A DNA stretch of 64,000 bases from Paroedura picta (GCF_049243985.1 NC_135384.1:67001-131000), one strand, 5' to 3'; positions 51,549-63,103 are shown, counted from the first letter of the stretch. Numbers and translations are program-made. The notes: generated from the sequence alone by a model not told the origin.

Positions 51549-51554
51549 AATAAA
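51549..51554 (+). terminator. Polyadenylation signal of the MOGAT1/2-like gene
   Basis: AATAAA lies 278 nt after the stop, followed by GT-rich 'cttgtggcctgtggg'. Confidence 0.8.
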
Positions 51555-51599
51555 GTGGAAAACCTTTCTTGTGGCCTGTGGGATGCTCTTTAACAGCAC

Positions 51600-53389
51600 A
51601 GGCTCCCTCTTCTTCTATGTGTGCGCCCCTGCAGCTTTATTGCAGGGCTGGGGGGGGGGTGGCTCAGCTTGCCCTTGATTGGCCCAGGACACTGCCCAAT
51701 AGTGGACAGCTATGGGGGGCTGGCGGGCGGGCTGCAGAGTCAAAGCAGGCTGACCACAGGAGTCTGCTATCCCAGAGGGCAAGCATTTGAGAGACACCAG
51801 ACTGGCCCTGGGGAAATGGCTTTTGTGCTGGATGATGGCTAAACCAGATCTGGGCCTTGGGCTGCCTTTCTCTTTCACACTAGGCAGCCCTGGACTCTGA
51901 CCAGGCTGGTACCAGATGTGTCCAGTACCAGAAGCCCCCCATTTGGTTCATTAATAGCTTTTTACTTGCTCCAAAGAGCTCTTTTGCTACTTCCCAGGTG
52001 GTAGAAGTGGCCTCCATTTAGGTAGTTGGGTCCCAAGATGCTACGCCTTGACTAGGTCCTTGGGTACAGAGAGTATCACCTAACTGCTAAACTCACCTCC
52101 AACCACAACTTGTGTACAAAATTCAGCCAAAGGATCTTCCCGCTGGCATTGCTATTGGTCAATTTTGCTGTAAAGTGCCTGGATCCAACCGTGCACTTGG
52201 CCATGCTTGTACTCAGGATCATGATCCTGCCTCACATCACACTGATAGCCTCCCTGCCCCCTTGGCAATGCCTGACAGAAGCCAAGGGCCTCTTATTGCT
52301 CCCCCCAGGACCCTTCCCTTCAGTGCCATCAATACATCTAGGAGTTTCTGCAGGGCCATTCTGAGGCTCCCGTGTCATTCTTTAAAACTGTCTCCATAAA
52401 AAGTATTGACAAAAGAACAGAGGAGAATGACTGACAATAGCGCAAAGGGGTTAGAATCAAAGTTGGGAGAGACCTCCAGGGTCTTCTAGTCCAACTCCCT
52501 GCAGAATGCCAGAAATTCACAACTATTTGCCCACCCACAATGACTTAAATTCCATGCGCCCCCCCCCCATAGAAAATAGAATCCCTGGCCAGTCTGGTCT
52601 GAAAAAATTAAAAGCCTTGTGATCCTAAAGCGGTGATCGGCATTTCTCCGGGTTTTCAAGAAAGGGCCACATGAGCCAAGCACTGACACAACCCTTCCTG
52701 TCCACCCACTCACCATCTGCCTAAGTTCATAGGATCAGCATTTCTATCAAATGGCTATCTAGCCTCTGCTTAAAAACTTCCAAAGGAGGCCAATCCCCCC
52801 ACCTCCCAGAGAAGCCTGTTCTCAAATTATCACATGGTCTCCTGCTTTCCAAGTTGTTGCCTTGCACACCTGGGTCCCTTTTCTTCCTCAGCCAGGAAAG
52901 GAGCCAAAATATCTGTTGAGGCTGATTGCTAAACCTTGCAAGGAACCAGAGACTGCCCCCCTGGAAGGCTGAAAGTGAGCTGGTAACAGTCCACCTAGTC
53001 CTAGGCAGTAGCAAAGTCAAGGCTACTTTTGCCAGCCTTCTGGTGAGGGAAGACCTTCCTGAGTGGGTTGAGGGGTGGGGGAGCGAGCAGGAGGGGAAAT
53101 GTGTCAGCTGGAGCCATGAAAACCTCCATGTCTCTCCCCTGCCTGTTCTGAATAGGCATGAAACACAGCCGCATTGGGTGCTTCACACCCCCCCCCCCCC
53201 GAAACTGGAACTCATTTTTTCTTGCACTTTAAAGCAGCTGACATTCTCTGCCCACTCCTTTGGCTCAAGGGAGGCCACCCATGTAGCTTGCCTAGTGGAG
53301 CAGGGATTTGCATGTGGGTCTCCCCCCTCCTTGTCTGACACACCAGCCCTTCTGCAGGGCAGTCTACTAAGGATCAGCCTACCAGGTAT
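51600..53389. other. Intergenic with CR1
   Basis: No exon is seen. 52450-52990 is CR1 (listed separately). 53020-53389 shows no clear identity. Confidence 0.5.
52450..52990 (-). repeat. CR1 LINE fragment
   Basis: 'gggagagacctccagggtct' followed by 'tagtccaactccctgcagaa' is the CR1 3' UTR. Later parts ('atggctatctagcctctgct') match the CR1 copy at 8540. It is broken by unrelated sequence near 52610-52720. Confidence 0.75.
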
Positions 53390-54690
53390 TTGGTTATGAA
53401 TATTAGGTTGGACGATGCAGTAAAAGTGCTACACTCAATATGCCAGCAAATTTGGAAAACTCAACAATGGCCACAGGATTGGAAAAGGTCAGTTTACCTT
53501 CCAATCCCAAAGAAGGGCAATGCCAAAGAATGTTCGAACTACTGCACCATTGCACTCATTTCTCAGGCTAGCAAAGTTATGCTCAAAATCCTACAAGCTA
53601 GGCTCCAGCAATATGTGGACCGAGAACTTCCAGAAGTTCCAGCATCTACTTCTGCTTCATTGACTAAAGCCTTTGATTGTGTGCAGCACAACAAATTGTG
53701 GCAAATTCTTAAAGAGATGGGAATACCAGAGCATCTTATTTCTCTCTTGAGAAACTTATATGCAGGTCAAGAAGCAGCAGTGAGAACTGAACGTGGAATC
53801 ACTGATTGTATACTGTATACTGTCGCCTTGCCTATTTAACTTGTATGCGGAGCACATCATGAGAAAGGCAGGATTAGAGGAGTCCCAAATTGGGATCAAG
53901 ATTGCAGGGAGAAATATCAACAACCTCAGATATGCAGATGATACCACTCTAATGGCAGAAAGTGAAGAGGAACTAAAGAGCCTGTTGATGCGGTTGAAGG
54001 AGGAGAGTGCAAAAGTTGGCTTGAAACTCAACATCAAGAAAACAAAGATCATGACATCCGGCCCTCTCAATTCCTGGCAAATAGATGGGGAAGAAATGGA
54101 GATAGTGACAGATTTTATTTTCCTGGGCTCCAAGATCACTGCAGATGGGGACTGCTGCAAGGAAATTAAAAGCCGCTTGCTCCTGGGGAGGAAAGTTATA
54201 GCAAATATAGACAGCATCCTAAAAAGCAGAGACATCACCCTGCCAACAAAAGTGCGTTTAGTCAAGGCTATGGTATTCCCAGTTGCAATGTATGGCTGTA
54301 AAAGTTGGACCATAAGGAAGGCCGAGCGTCAAGGATTGAGGCTTTTGAACTCTTGTGAGTCCCTTGGACTGCAAGGCGAACAAACCAGTCAGTCCTAGAG
54401 GAGATCAGCCCTGCTCCTTAGAAGGCAAGATCCTGAAGATGAAACTCAGATACTTTGGCCACCTCATGAGAAGGAAGGACTCCCTGGAGAAGAGCCTAAT
54501 GCTGGGAGCAATCGAGGGCAAAAGAAGAAGGGGACGACAGAGAATGAGGTGGCTGGATGGAGCCACTGAAGCAGTAGGTGCAAACTTAAATGGAGTCCGT
54601 GGAATGGTAAAGGACAGGAAGGCCTGGAGGATCATTGTCCATTGGGTCTTGATGGGTCGTACATTACTTTGCACCTAACAACAACAACAA
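53390..54690 (+). repeat. BovB (RTE) LINE, 3' half
   Basis: Three overlapping frames encode RTE-BovB ORF2. 53390-53839 has 'WPQDWKRSVYLPIPKKGNAK' and 'KAFDCVQHNKLW'. 53793-54398 has the catalytic 'RYADDTTLMAESEEEL', 'ITADGDCCKEIKSRLLLGRK' and 'LPTKVRLVKAMVFPVAMYG'. 54355-54678 has 'LRYFGHLMRRKDSLEKSLML' and 'RGRQRMRWLDG'. These are very close to the ruminant BovB protein as I recall it. Frames shift near 53830 and 54350, and about 35 codons are missing before the KAFD block, so the copy is dead. It ends in an (ACA)n tail at about 54678. Confidence 0.92.
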
Positions 54691-55139
54691 TTAGGTTGGA
54701 GCGATTATCAGCCAGGTGGGATTATTAAGGCACTGCATGGCTGCTGTCTCCTCTGGCCCTTTACCCGACTTCCCCAAGGCAGCGTTGAACCCTCTGACAA
54801 TGTACTTTTCACGCTGCTCAGCTGGCCAAGAGAGGTAAACACTGCCGCCTCTTCCTCTGTGAAAGTTGGACTTGTCCTTCCTTTGGCCTTACAACTGTCC
54901 CTTTCTCCAGAAGGCCTGGCTCTCCGTCGCCGCCTTGTGATCGTCCCCAGAACAGACGTCTTGCTCAGCTTCCCAGTTTCCCAGTTCAGCAGTCCTGCTC
55001 TTCTCAGGGCTCAGTAATTCTTCCCGTCCTGGGCCCCTATATTCGCCTCCGCTATGAATTCTGAAGCTCGCTTTGGAAAAGAGCGTTCTTTCGTGGTTTC
55101 AGGTGGAACACGTGTTCCTCGGAAGGAACAGAAAGGAAT

Positions 55140-55240
55140 AGGGGAAAGTTTGAGTCCAGGGGCACCTTTAAGACCAACAAAGATCAGGTCTGGGCATGCT
55201 TTCGTGTGTGCGCACACTTCCTCAGGTCGGGGGGCGGGTT
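55140..55240. repeat. Dispersed 'gagtccag-ggcacc' repeat
   Basis: 'gagtccaggggcacctttaa' and 'gaccaacaaagatcaggt' then 'gctttcgtgtg..cacttcctcagg' match the units at 20432 and 57925. Confidence 0.6.
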
Positions 55241-55429
55241 TAGTTGCCAGGAAGGGGTAGTTAGGGTTAAGGCGCACAAGTCCGTCGAGCGGAGACGGGC
55301 TTAAAGCGGTAGGTGCCACCTGTGCATGGCAGCGAATGAGCATGCCAGAGCAAGCGTTGACTGGTGGGGCAATGAAGTCAGGCGATCTCAGAGAGGCACT
55401 TGGAGCGGCTGGCCCATGGTCCAGGCCCT

Positions 55430-56130
55430 GGCTTCGGAGCTTCCCGCTGAGGAGAAGGTCGCTCTTCCGTGCTCTTTTTTTTGTGCAAGGGGTGGGGGTG
55501 GGGGCTTGTTGGCGCGCCCTTGGGAAGGCCCGTCCTCACAGACGGGGCCTTGTCACGGGTGTGCCCCGTCGCAACCATCTCCGCAAGGCACCAAGCCCCC
55601 AGCGGGGAGCGTTCGGCTCGGCTCGCCGTCGCGGAGCTGTTCCCACCCCCTGCAAGGGACAGGTGTGGGGCCGCCCTCCACTCCTGGTTCCCGCAGTCCT
55701 GGACGGTCGAGGCACTGAAGCGTCCGTAGCTGGCCTTCTTCCGCGATTCCGGGGGCTTGCCAGTCGACAGAAAACAGGCAGGCCCCCAGTTTCTGTGCCC
55801 GGAAAGCAAAAAAGAGACGAGCGCCCCGCTGGCTTCTCCTCCCGCATCTGGGTGGCCGAACTTCTCCTGCCCGGCCGGCATCCACCCGGTCGCCGCCCTC
55901 TGCCGCGAGGCACGCCCTGCTCAGCCTCCGCGCAGCCAGGCCAAAGTACAGCGCGGGCCGAGACGGCGGGCAGGCGGACGAGCCCGCAGGGCAGCAGGTG
56001 GGCCAGGGAGGGGCGGCCGGAAGGGTCAGCGTGCCTGCCCCCGGGCTCGGTGCTGCGAGCAAGGAGTGGCGCAGCCGCTGAGGCTTCTGTCTTGCAAGAG
56101 CGCTTTCCCGCCAGCGGCTCCGGCAGCATC
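55430..56130 (+). promoter_or_regulatory. CpG island promoter of the MOGAT3-like gene
   Basis: CpG-dense sequence leads into the ATG at 56131. The 302-codon open frame across it (55336-56244) shows no domain and includes the true start codon out of frame, so I treat it as a composition artefact. Confidence 0.55.
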
Positions 56131-59100
56131 ATGGCCCCCGCCAATCCTCACCTGGCAGCGCTGAGTGTCTTCCAGTGGATCCTCACCTTCCTTTTCTTCG
56201 GTGGGTGCCAGGCTCGGGCGGAGGGAGGGGGCCAATTATCCTAAGCCCCGGCTGGTAGGCAGGGGCTCCTACCCTTCCATGGCCGGCCGCAGACTTCTCC
56301 GGCTCTCCTTGTGGGATTTGGGATGCGGGACGGGGGCTTGCCTCACTGCCCAGACCGCTCCAAGCTCCTGGCCCTTTAATGCTGCGGGTCAGGAAATGCA
56401 TCAAAGTGTAGGGCGGTTTTGTTCTGTGCTGCGGTTGGGGGGGGGCAGCCCACTCATAGTGACCCTGTCGGGGGATTCCAGGCCCCAGGCGGAGGGGGGT
56501 TCTGCCTTTGGCTTCTCCCTCCAGATGACCCTGGACTCCCTCGAGGAGGGGGGGTGTGTGTCTCCCAGTGGCACCCTCCAGGGGCTTTCTCCAGGGCTGT
56601 TGTTGCTGCTCAGTTTTATTAATGTGTTTTGTTTGCAACATTTCTTAGCCACATTCTACTGTGCAGAACTCAAGGCAGCTTTCAGTATAAATCCAGCAAC
56701 AATGATCAGGAGCAGACAGAAAGCCAGAGCTATGAGTTGCTTCTTCTGCCTTGAGTCTCCAGAAGAGAGGCCAGCTATCCACAGAGTCAGGGAATGCCCA
56801 AAGCAAAGTTCAGGTGCTCAGCCCCTCTCCACCCATCTGCTCTGCTGTCCTCCATAGGCATCTTCTTCACCAGTCTCTTGATCGGCCTGCTCTTCACCTC
56901 CTATTGGTCTGTCACAGTCCTTTACTGTGTCTGGTGGATGTTTGACTGGGAGACTCCAGAGCGAGGTGAGTTCTCCCGTCCCATTGCCCCCTCCCCAAAC
57001 CTGGGGGTAAGAAGCTAATTCTCCAAACAGCCACTTAAAGACCAGAGCAGTGGCAGCAGTTCTTGGGAGGAGCAGCAGCCAGATTTGGGGGGGGGGGGGG
57101 CGGGAGCGGGGGCGGGATGAAGCACACTTTTATGTGTTGGCTTGGCCCAGAGGACCTTTTGCCAGGTGCCAGTGTCATTACTGGGGATGTGGCAGACGAG
57201 GGCACAATCCACAGGAAGGCAGGGAGGTTGTTTCGAAATAAGGTTAGTCAAGAGATAGGCATGTGATGATGGGGCAGAGTCCCAGCAAGAGTGGCGGGAG
57301 GGGGGGCACACCCAGCGGGAAGAGGTTATGCAAACCCTGCTGGGAGGAGAGGTGGGCCCAATCTCTCTGGAGCCAGCCGCTGCCTCCATCCATCCAAGTG
57401 TCAGGGCAGCATGGGCCTCCCTTGGAAAGCTTTTGGACTGAAAAAGGAGGGCTCTGGAGGCTGCCACTGACAGGCCACTCCCCTGAATCCAATGAAGATG
57501 GAGTCTCTTGGACCAGAGACACTTCCACCTGGCCGATGGCCTTGCTGGTCCCACCAGGTAAGTCTCCCAGAAGGCACTGCTGAAGGATCCTCTGGGGGTG
57601 GGGTGGCTAATGATGGGGCCATGGCACTTGAGTGCATGAGGGGCCAGTGCTGACCTCCAAGTTTGGCACTGCAGGGTAATCTCCACTGAGCCCCCATTTT
57701 TGTTGGTGAATCTCTGCCTTTGTCAGGGTCTGTAAATTACAAGAGGAATAATGTCGATTCGAGTTGTTCTTCAGTCCCCTTGGGACTAGGACCGGCTTGC
57801 CTTTGAGCTCTGCCAAGTCTTGGGCTGCTGGTCCATTGGGTATGTCTCTGTTCCAGTTCCAATGAAGCAGAGCCTAAGGGGTGATATGATAGCTGCATGT
57901 AACTATGCAAAAGATAGCAGAATGAATTTAGAGTCCAGCAGGGGCACCTTTAATACCAACAGAGTTTTATTCAAGGTATGAGCTTTCGTGTGCAGGCCCA
58001 CTCCCTCAGATACAATGCCATGGAATGAGGGAGTATCTGAGGAAGTGTGCCTGCTGCACATGAAAGCTCATGGATAAAACTCTGTTGCTCTTAAAGGTGC
58101 CCCTGCTGCTGCTTCAAGCCAACATGGCTACCCACTTTAATCTATGTAAAAGATAGACATGTGGAAGAGGGGGCCAACTTGATACTGCAGCTTAGAGACA
58201 AGGACTAGGAACAATGGATTCGGATTACAGGAATAGAGGTTCCACTTAAATATTAGAAAGCATTTTCTGATGGTGAGGGCTGTTTGTAGATGGAATATGC
58301 CGCCTCGGAGGGTGATGGAGTCTCCTTAATATAAGCTTTTAGGAGTAGATTGGTTGAACACCTGTCAGGAGTGTGTGATTTTTAAGTCTCCTAGAAGGTT
58401 GGAGGCTGGACTGGATGGTCCTTGGTGGTCTCTTCCACCATGGTGTGATTCTGATTCTGGAGCTACCTCTATGGAAAGCACCACTTCAGCCCTGCTGGAT
58501 CACACTAGAGCAGTTGTCCCCAACCCCAGGTCTGGGGACTGGTACCAGTCCGTAGATCAGTTGGTACCGGGCCACAGCTCCTCATCCTCCTCCCTGACTG
58601 CTACCTCAGGGGCTGCCCTGCCACTCTGCCACTGGCTCACCTTTGGTGCTCTCCAGTGGCCGCCATGGCTGGGGCTCCCCCTCTGCATGGCACCGCGCAG
58701 TTGCTTCTGACAGTGCCCCCCAGCAGGCACCAGGAAGTCAGGGGTGCCGGCGGGAAAGCAAGTGGAGCAGGGGCTAAGGCGGTGTCGACATCCCTCAGCA
58801 AAAGACTACCTCCTTGGGCCTCAGTAAAATTGTCAAGCATTGACCGGTCCCCGGTGATAAAAAGGTTGGGGACCACTGCACTAGAGGGCCTTGGTGGGGC
58901 TCAGAGATTATTTTTTTCTGAAACAGGCCTAATCTCTGTCTCCATGAGTATGGATGGCACAATGCCCAACATTATAGAAGCATTTGCCATCCCCCCTCAG
59001 GTGCAGCCTGGATCCAGTTCAAGGTTTTGGTCTTGACTTTTAAGGCCCTTTATGGTCTGGGACCCACAGGCCTGAGGGTCCGCCTATTGCCTTACGCTCC

Positions 59101-62100
59101 CCGCAAGGCTTTGTGCTCTGTGGGTACTAATTTGTTGGTGGTTACTGGCCCCAAGTTCACCTGGCCTCAACTGGGGCCATGGCCTTTTTGGTCCTGGCCC
59201 CAACCTGGTGGAATGAGCTTCTTGAAGAGCTGAGGGCCCTGGAGGAGCTTCTGTAGTTCCATAGGGCCTGTAAAATGGAGAGGCTGAGGTGTGGAAGATC
59301 TACTGGCTTAATAAATCTAATAATAAATACAGTCTCCTCTGGCAGAATTCATCAGTCAGGAAGGGCAAAGGTCAAGGATGCTGGAGGGAGGCCTCTCCTC
59401 TTCAAGAAGCCTGCCCATGCCCTTAGGCATGGATCCATATAAATCAGACAAGCTGATGCCCGCCCTCCCCAAAGGCTGGAGGTGGGGCCTTCCTCTGTGC
59501 AGAACAATTCCCCCTTATCAGTCTCCTTCCTAGCATGTCCTTTCCTGACTCCCTCCCCTCCCCCCCAAAAAAAAAAATCAGCATGAGGCTTCAATGAGGG
59601 AGCTGGTCTGAAGCTGTTGCACTGTTGCCTGGCCACCAAGGTCCTTAGCAGCTCTCAAGCAAGTGCCCTTTGTTATCTCTTGTCACCTCTGTCAGTTCTT
59701 CAGACACCTTCCGCTCTTGCAGTGCTGCCTACGTACACATTCTCAGCCACCTCCCAGGTCTGCTTGGAATGTTCCCTAAACCTGACAATCCACAGCAGGC
59801 TTCAGGTCCAGCTGTTGGCTCAGAGGCATCTGTTCAGATGTCTTAATCTGGAGGCAAGGCTAGGGAGGCACTGACCGATGGGCAACACTCCCAGGCTAAG
59901 GAAATGACAACCCACAGCATTATAGTCAGCAGTGTTGTGATTTGCAATAAAATGTGCATGCCATGTTCACTGACATAAGTCAAGGCTATCTTGTGCTACA
60001 AGGAGAGTGGATAAAGAGTTCCTGAGAGCTGTTTTTAAAACAGCAAAGGCAGAGTCCAGAAGGGAGGATTTGCATGGTCCCTCCTCAGGCTGTCCTCCAA
60101 GGGAAAGGACACTTCAGAGTCACATGCTCGTTCCTTGCTCTGCAGGTGGCCGCCGCAGTGACTGGATGAGGAAGTGGCGACTCTGGAAGCTCCACCGGGA
60201 TTATTTCCCCATCAAGGTAGGGAGAGCACGGCCAGGGCTCAGGTGTCCCTGCTGCAGGTTGCAGCCAACACAGAAGGAGAATAGCCCCTGTCCCAGAAAG
60301 CCACTGGCCTGCCCCTGATGGACAACGCTGGCCGAGAAGGGCAAGAGGCCAAGTGGGGAAGCCATGTGGAGGCCAGCAGAGGAAGCCTTCCCCTCTGCTG
60401 TGGCTTCTCTTGCAGGGGAGGGGGAGGGAGTCCTGGGTGGCAGACTTGGCAAGGGATGGTAAACCAGATCCATTCTCTGACTTGCAGCTGGTGAAGACAG
60501 CGGAGCTGCCCCCCACTCAGAACTACGTGTTGGGCTCCCACCCCCATGGCATCATCTGCGCAGGGGCCTTCTCTGTCTTCTGCACAGAGGCAACCAACTT
60601 CTCCCAGACCTTCCCAGGCCTCAGGTCCCACCTCTGTCTGCTCAGTGGGCTCTTCCACATGCCTGTATACCGGGAGTATATGATGAGCTCAGGTAGGGTA
60701 TCAGCTGGACATGCAGAAGGTCCCAGCTCAGCCTGGAGAGTGGCGGCCTGTCAGAGCAGATGGGACCCACTGGGACAGACCTATGCTTTGCCTCTTCAAA
60801 CAGGGACCTGATATGGGGGAAGCTGCCCCCCCTGCCCGTGGGGATGAAGGGGTCAGCCACTCACTGCCAAGCTCAGCAAGCTTCCCACCTGGCTTCTGCC
60901 AAACTGGTTTCCCTCCAGGCCTTTCCCAGGGAGCCCAATGCAAGATGGATATTAAGCCCCAAACACTACAGCAGCTCTCTGCAAGTAGCCGCTAGAGAGG
61001 CAGGCAAGAAGGGCAGATGCACGGCCTCTGGGGGTGGGTGGGGGTCAAGTAAAGAGTTCTTCCAGCCCCCCCTCCCCACAACACAGCCTATCAGGCTGTA
61101 GTAGGTGGGGCTTGTGGGGGATGGTGGGGGGCAAAGCTCCCTCCCAGTGGAGAATGGCCAGCTCCTGAAGGCCTCAATGTGGGACCTGCAAAGAAAAAAA
61201 CACAGCAGAAGCCCCCCCCCCCCCCGCCCCGATGGCGGGTGAATTCTGGCTGGGCGAGGTTCTGAATTGCTTCAAGGGTTGCCCCATGCTTAATGCATGG
61301 CAGTAGCCCGAGGCCCCTACAACAGAGGCTGCCTCGTCCCCACCTTCAAAGGGAATGCTCAATCCGTCTCAAAGCAGAGGGGGGATCACTCGCCCCCGGC
61401 TTCAGAACCTCGGATGTGCAGCATCTTCCCCTGCCTTTGAGAGCTCCCCTCCGCCCAGCTCCAATGCCGAGTCGCTGCGGGATGCACTTCAGGGGGGAAT
61501 TCCCAGCCCCCCTAGGAGCTCCCGCTCCCCCTCCCCCTCCCCGCTCCGCGGGCCGGGGGCGTCCAGGCCAGGAGGCGGGCCACGCGCAGCCCCGGGCAGC
61601 CGGGCCGAGCAAGCCTGGCGCTTTTCCTACTTCCCTCGCTCCGCTCGACCCACGCACGGGGCGACCGAGCAGGGAGAGTGCGCCGCTCGCCCTGACCGCG
61701 GTCTCCCTCCCTCGGCCTATTGCAGGCATGGTGCCGGTCAGCAAACGGTCGCTGGACTTCGTGCTGCGCGGGGGTCCGGGCAACGCAGTCGTCATCGTGG
61801 TAGGCGGTGCGGCCGAGTCTCTGGACTGCGCGCCCGGCGAACATCGAGTCCTGCTGAGAGGGAGGCGCGGCTTCGTGCGCCTGGCGCTGCAGCATGGGTA
61901 AACAGCCCGGCGGCGGGAGGGAGGCCCCCTCCCCCCAGTCCAGTTGCGCGCCGCCGGCCTGAGCCCACCGCGCTTTCTCGCGCTCTCTCCCCGCCGCAGG
62001 GCCGCCCTGGTGCCCACGTTTTCCTTCGGTGAGACTGACATCTTCCGGCAGCTGCGCTTCGCCGAGGGCAGCCTGGCGCGCCGCCTCCAACAGGCGTTTA

Positions 62101-62407
62101 AGGATCGCGCCGGCTTCGCGCCCTGCCTCTTCTCCGGCCGTGGGCTCCTGCCTTTCGCCGCCCCCATCACCGTCGTTGGTAAGGGGGGCGGGGGCGGCGG
62201 GCGGGGTTCTCGACCCCGCCCCGAAGCTCACCCCTGTCTTCTGTCTCTGCAGTCGGGCAGCCCATCACGGTGCCGCGCCGGCCGGCGCCCAAAGAGGAGG
62301 AGATCGCCCACTACCACGCGCTCTACATGGACGCCCTGCGCGCTCTGTTCGAGGCCCACAAGGACCGCTGCGGTCTGCCACCGTCGGCGCAGCTTCTCAT
62401 CGCCTAG
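56131..62407 (+). CDS. MOGAT3: Monoacylglycerol acyltransferase, MOGAT3-like
   Basis: This is a DGAT2-superfamily ER acyltransferase making diacylglycerol, with some triacylglycerol activity reported for human MOGAT3. Seven exons: 56131-56200, 56858-56965, 60146-60216, 60488-60692, 61726-61897, 62000-62178, 62253-62407; 960 nt, 319 aa (human about 341, with a longer N terminus). 'GGRRSDWMRKW', 'HRDYFPIKLVKTAELPP' and 'NYVLGSHPHG' are close to MOGAT3. The catalytic HPHG is at about 93-96. 'VIVVGGAAESL', 'RRGFVRLALQHG', 'LVPTFSFGETDIF' and 'GFAPCLFSGRGL' follow. The Pro/Arg-rich end 'HYHALYMDALRALFEAHKD' is family-typical. Exons 2 and 3 (108+71 nt) together equal exon 2 (179 nt) of the upstream paralogue. 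Exons 5-7 are far richer in GC and CpG than exons 2-4. Introns 2 and 4 hold most of the length, with repeats. Confidence 0.9.
57925..58140. repeat. Inverted pair of 'gagtccag-ggcacc' repeats
   Basis: Two arms, about 57925-58018 and 58025-58125, are near-complementary: 'ggggcacctttaataccaac' and 'cagagttttattcaagg' on the left against 'aaaactctgttgctcttaaa' and 'ggtgcccct' on the right. The centre is near 58020. It lies in MOGAT3 intron 2. Confidence 0.75.
58511..58878. mobile_element. Non-autonomous hAT element, intact ends
   Basis: The 368-bp element has termini CAGTTGTCCCCAACC and GGTTGGGGACCACTG (one mismatch). A perfect 8-bp duplication CACTAGAG is at 58503-58510 and 58879-58886. No transposase. 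Same family as 8759-9061. Confidence 0.92.
58970..59320 (+). repeat. L2-like LINE ORF2 C terminus
   Basis: The frame from 59027 reads 'LTFKALYGLGPTGLRVRLLP' and 'VVTGPKF', then 'GGMSFLKS' and, shifted, 'ELRALEELL'. These match the L2-type end 'FKALHGLGP.YLRDRLLPY', 'VVPGPK' and 'WNELPEELR'. Frames are broken. Confidence 0.75.
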
Positions 62408-62600
62408 CCACCCCCTCCCAATAAAGGCACCTTAGCTTTGCCCACAAAGGCCGGCTCCGCCGCTAAAGGGGGGGGGGGGGGAGAGGAGGTCTCCGGCGCT
62501 GGCCCTCGGAGCGCGGCGGGGGCTGCAGATCGCTTGCCGCCTGACGTCCCGCCGCCTGGAAGAAGAGCGGAGCGCCTCCAGTTGGTCGCATCGGAGGGAA
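61440..62600. other. GC/CpG-rich block over MOGAT3 exons 5-7
   Basis: From about 61440 the sequence becomes CpG-dense and stays so past the gene end. Exon codons shift to GC3-rich choices (CGC, GCG, CTG), while exons 2-4 do not. It could be a 3' CpG island, a gene-conversion tract, or a promoter for something not recognised; I see no separate gene. Confidence 0.6.
62420..62425 (+). terminator. MOGAT3-like polyadenylation signal
   Basis: AATAAA lies only 12 nt after the stop codon, giving a very short 3' UTR. Confidence 0.75.
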
Positions 62601-62637
62601 GGTTTCTGAGGACTCTCAGCGGCATGTCACCGCCGTC

Positions 62638-62642
62638 AAAAA
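62638..62642 (-). terminator. Pol III terminator of tRNA-Thr
   Basis: AAAAA on the plus strand is TTTTT on the transcribed strand, 25 nt past the tRNA 3' end. Confidence 0.75.
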
Positions 62643-62666
62643 GTACGATCCTTTCCACCGGACCGC

Positions 62667-62740
62667 AGGCACCGCTGGGATTCGAACCCAGGATCTCCTG
62701 TTTACTAGACAGGCGCTTTAACCAACTAAGCCACGGCGCC
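62667..62740 (-). tRNA. tRNA-Thr (AGT)
   Basis: The minus strand reads a complete 74-nt cloverleaf. The acceptor stem is GGCGCCG with GGTGCC at the 3' side, the A box is 'TGGCTTAGTTGG', the anticodon loop CTAGTAA and the B box 'GGTTCGAATCC'. It lacks an intron and matches vertebrate tRNA-Thr-AGT almost exactly. A T5 terminator follows. Confidence 0.95.
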
Positions 62741-63103
62741 ATCTGCAGGCTCCAATCAGCGCAGCCATCGCTCTTCTTCGGCTGGCTCCTGGCAAGCCCT
62801 GGGTTGGAATCCTCGACTTGGGGGGTGGGGGGGTAGGGAGGCGAGCGGCCCGGCGGAACCTGCAAGCCGGGCGCACCTCCCCCCATACCAGTCCCCACCC
62901 CTCCCCTGCCTCCGCTTTCAATGGGGCGCTTGTCCGGGTCCGGTGGAGCGCGGCTGATGAGCAGGAGGCTGCCAACCGCGCTAAGGAGCCACCCGCACCG
63001 CCATCACCCTGGGAAAGCAGCCGGAGCCCCCCTTTGGTGTGTCGAAGTAGTCTAGAGAAAGAGCCTTCCGTACATGCGCAGAGAGCAAAACACACCGCTC
63101 CAC

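Noticed and set aside
55336-56244. 302-codon plus-strand open frame
   Set aside because: It covers the CpG promoter and contains the MOGAT3-like start codon in another frame; no domain is visible.
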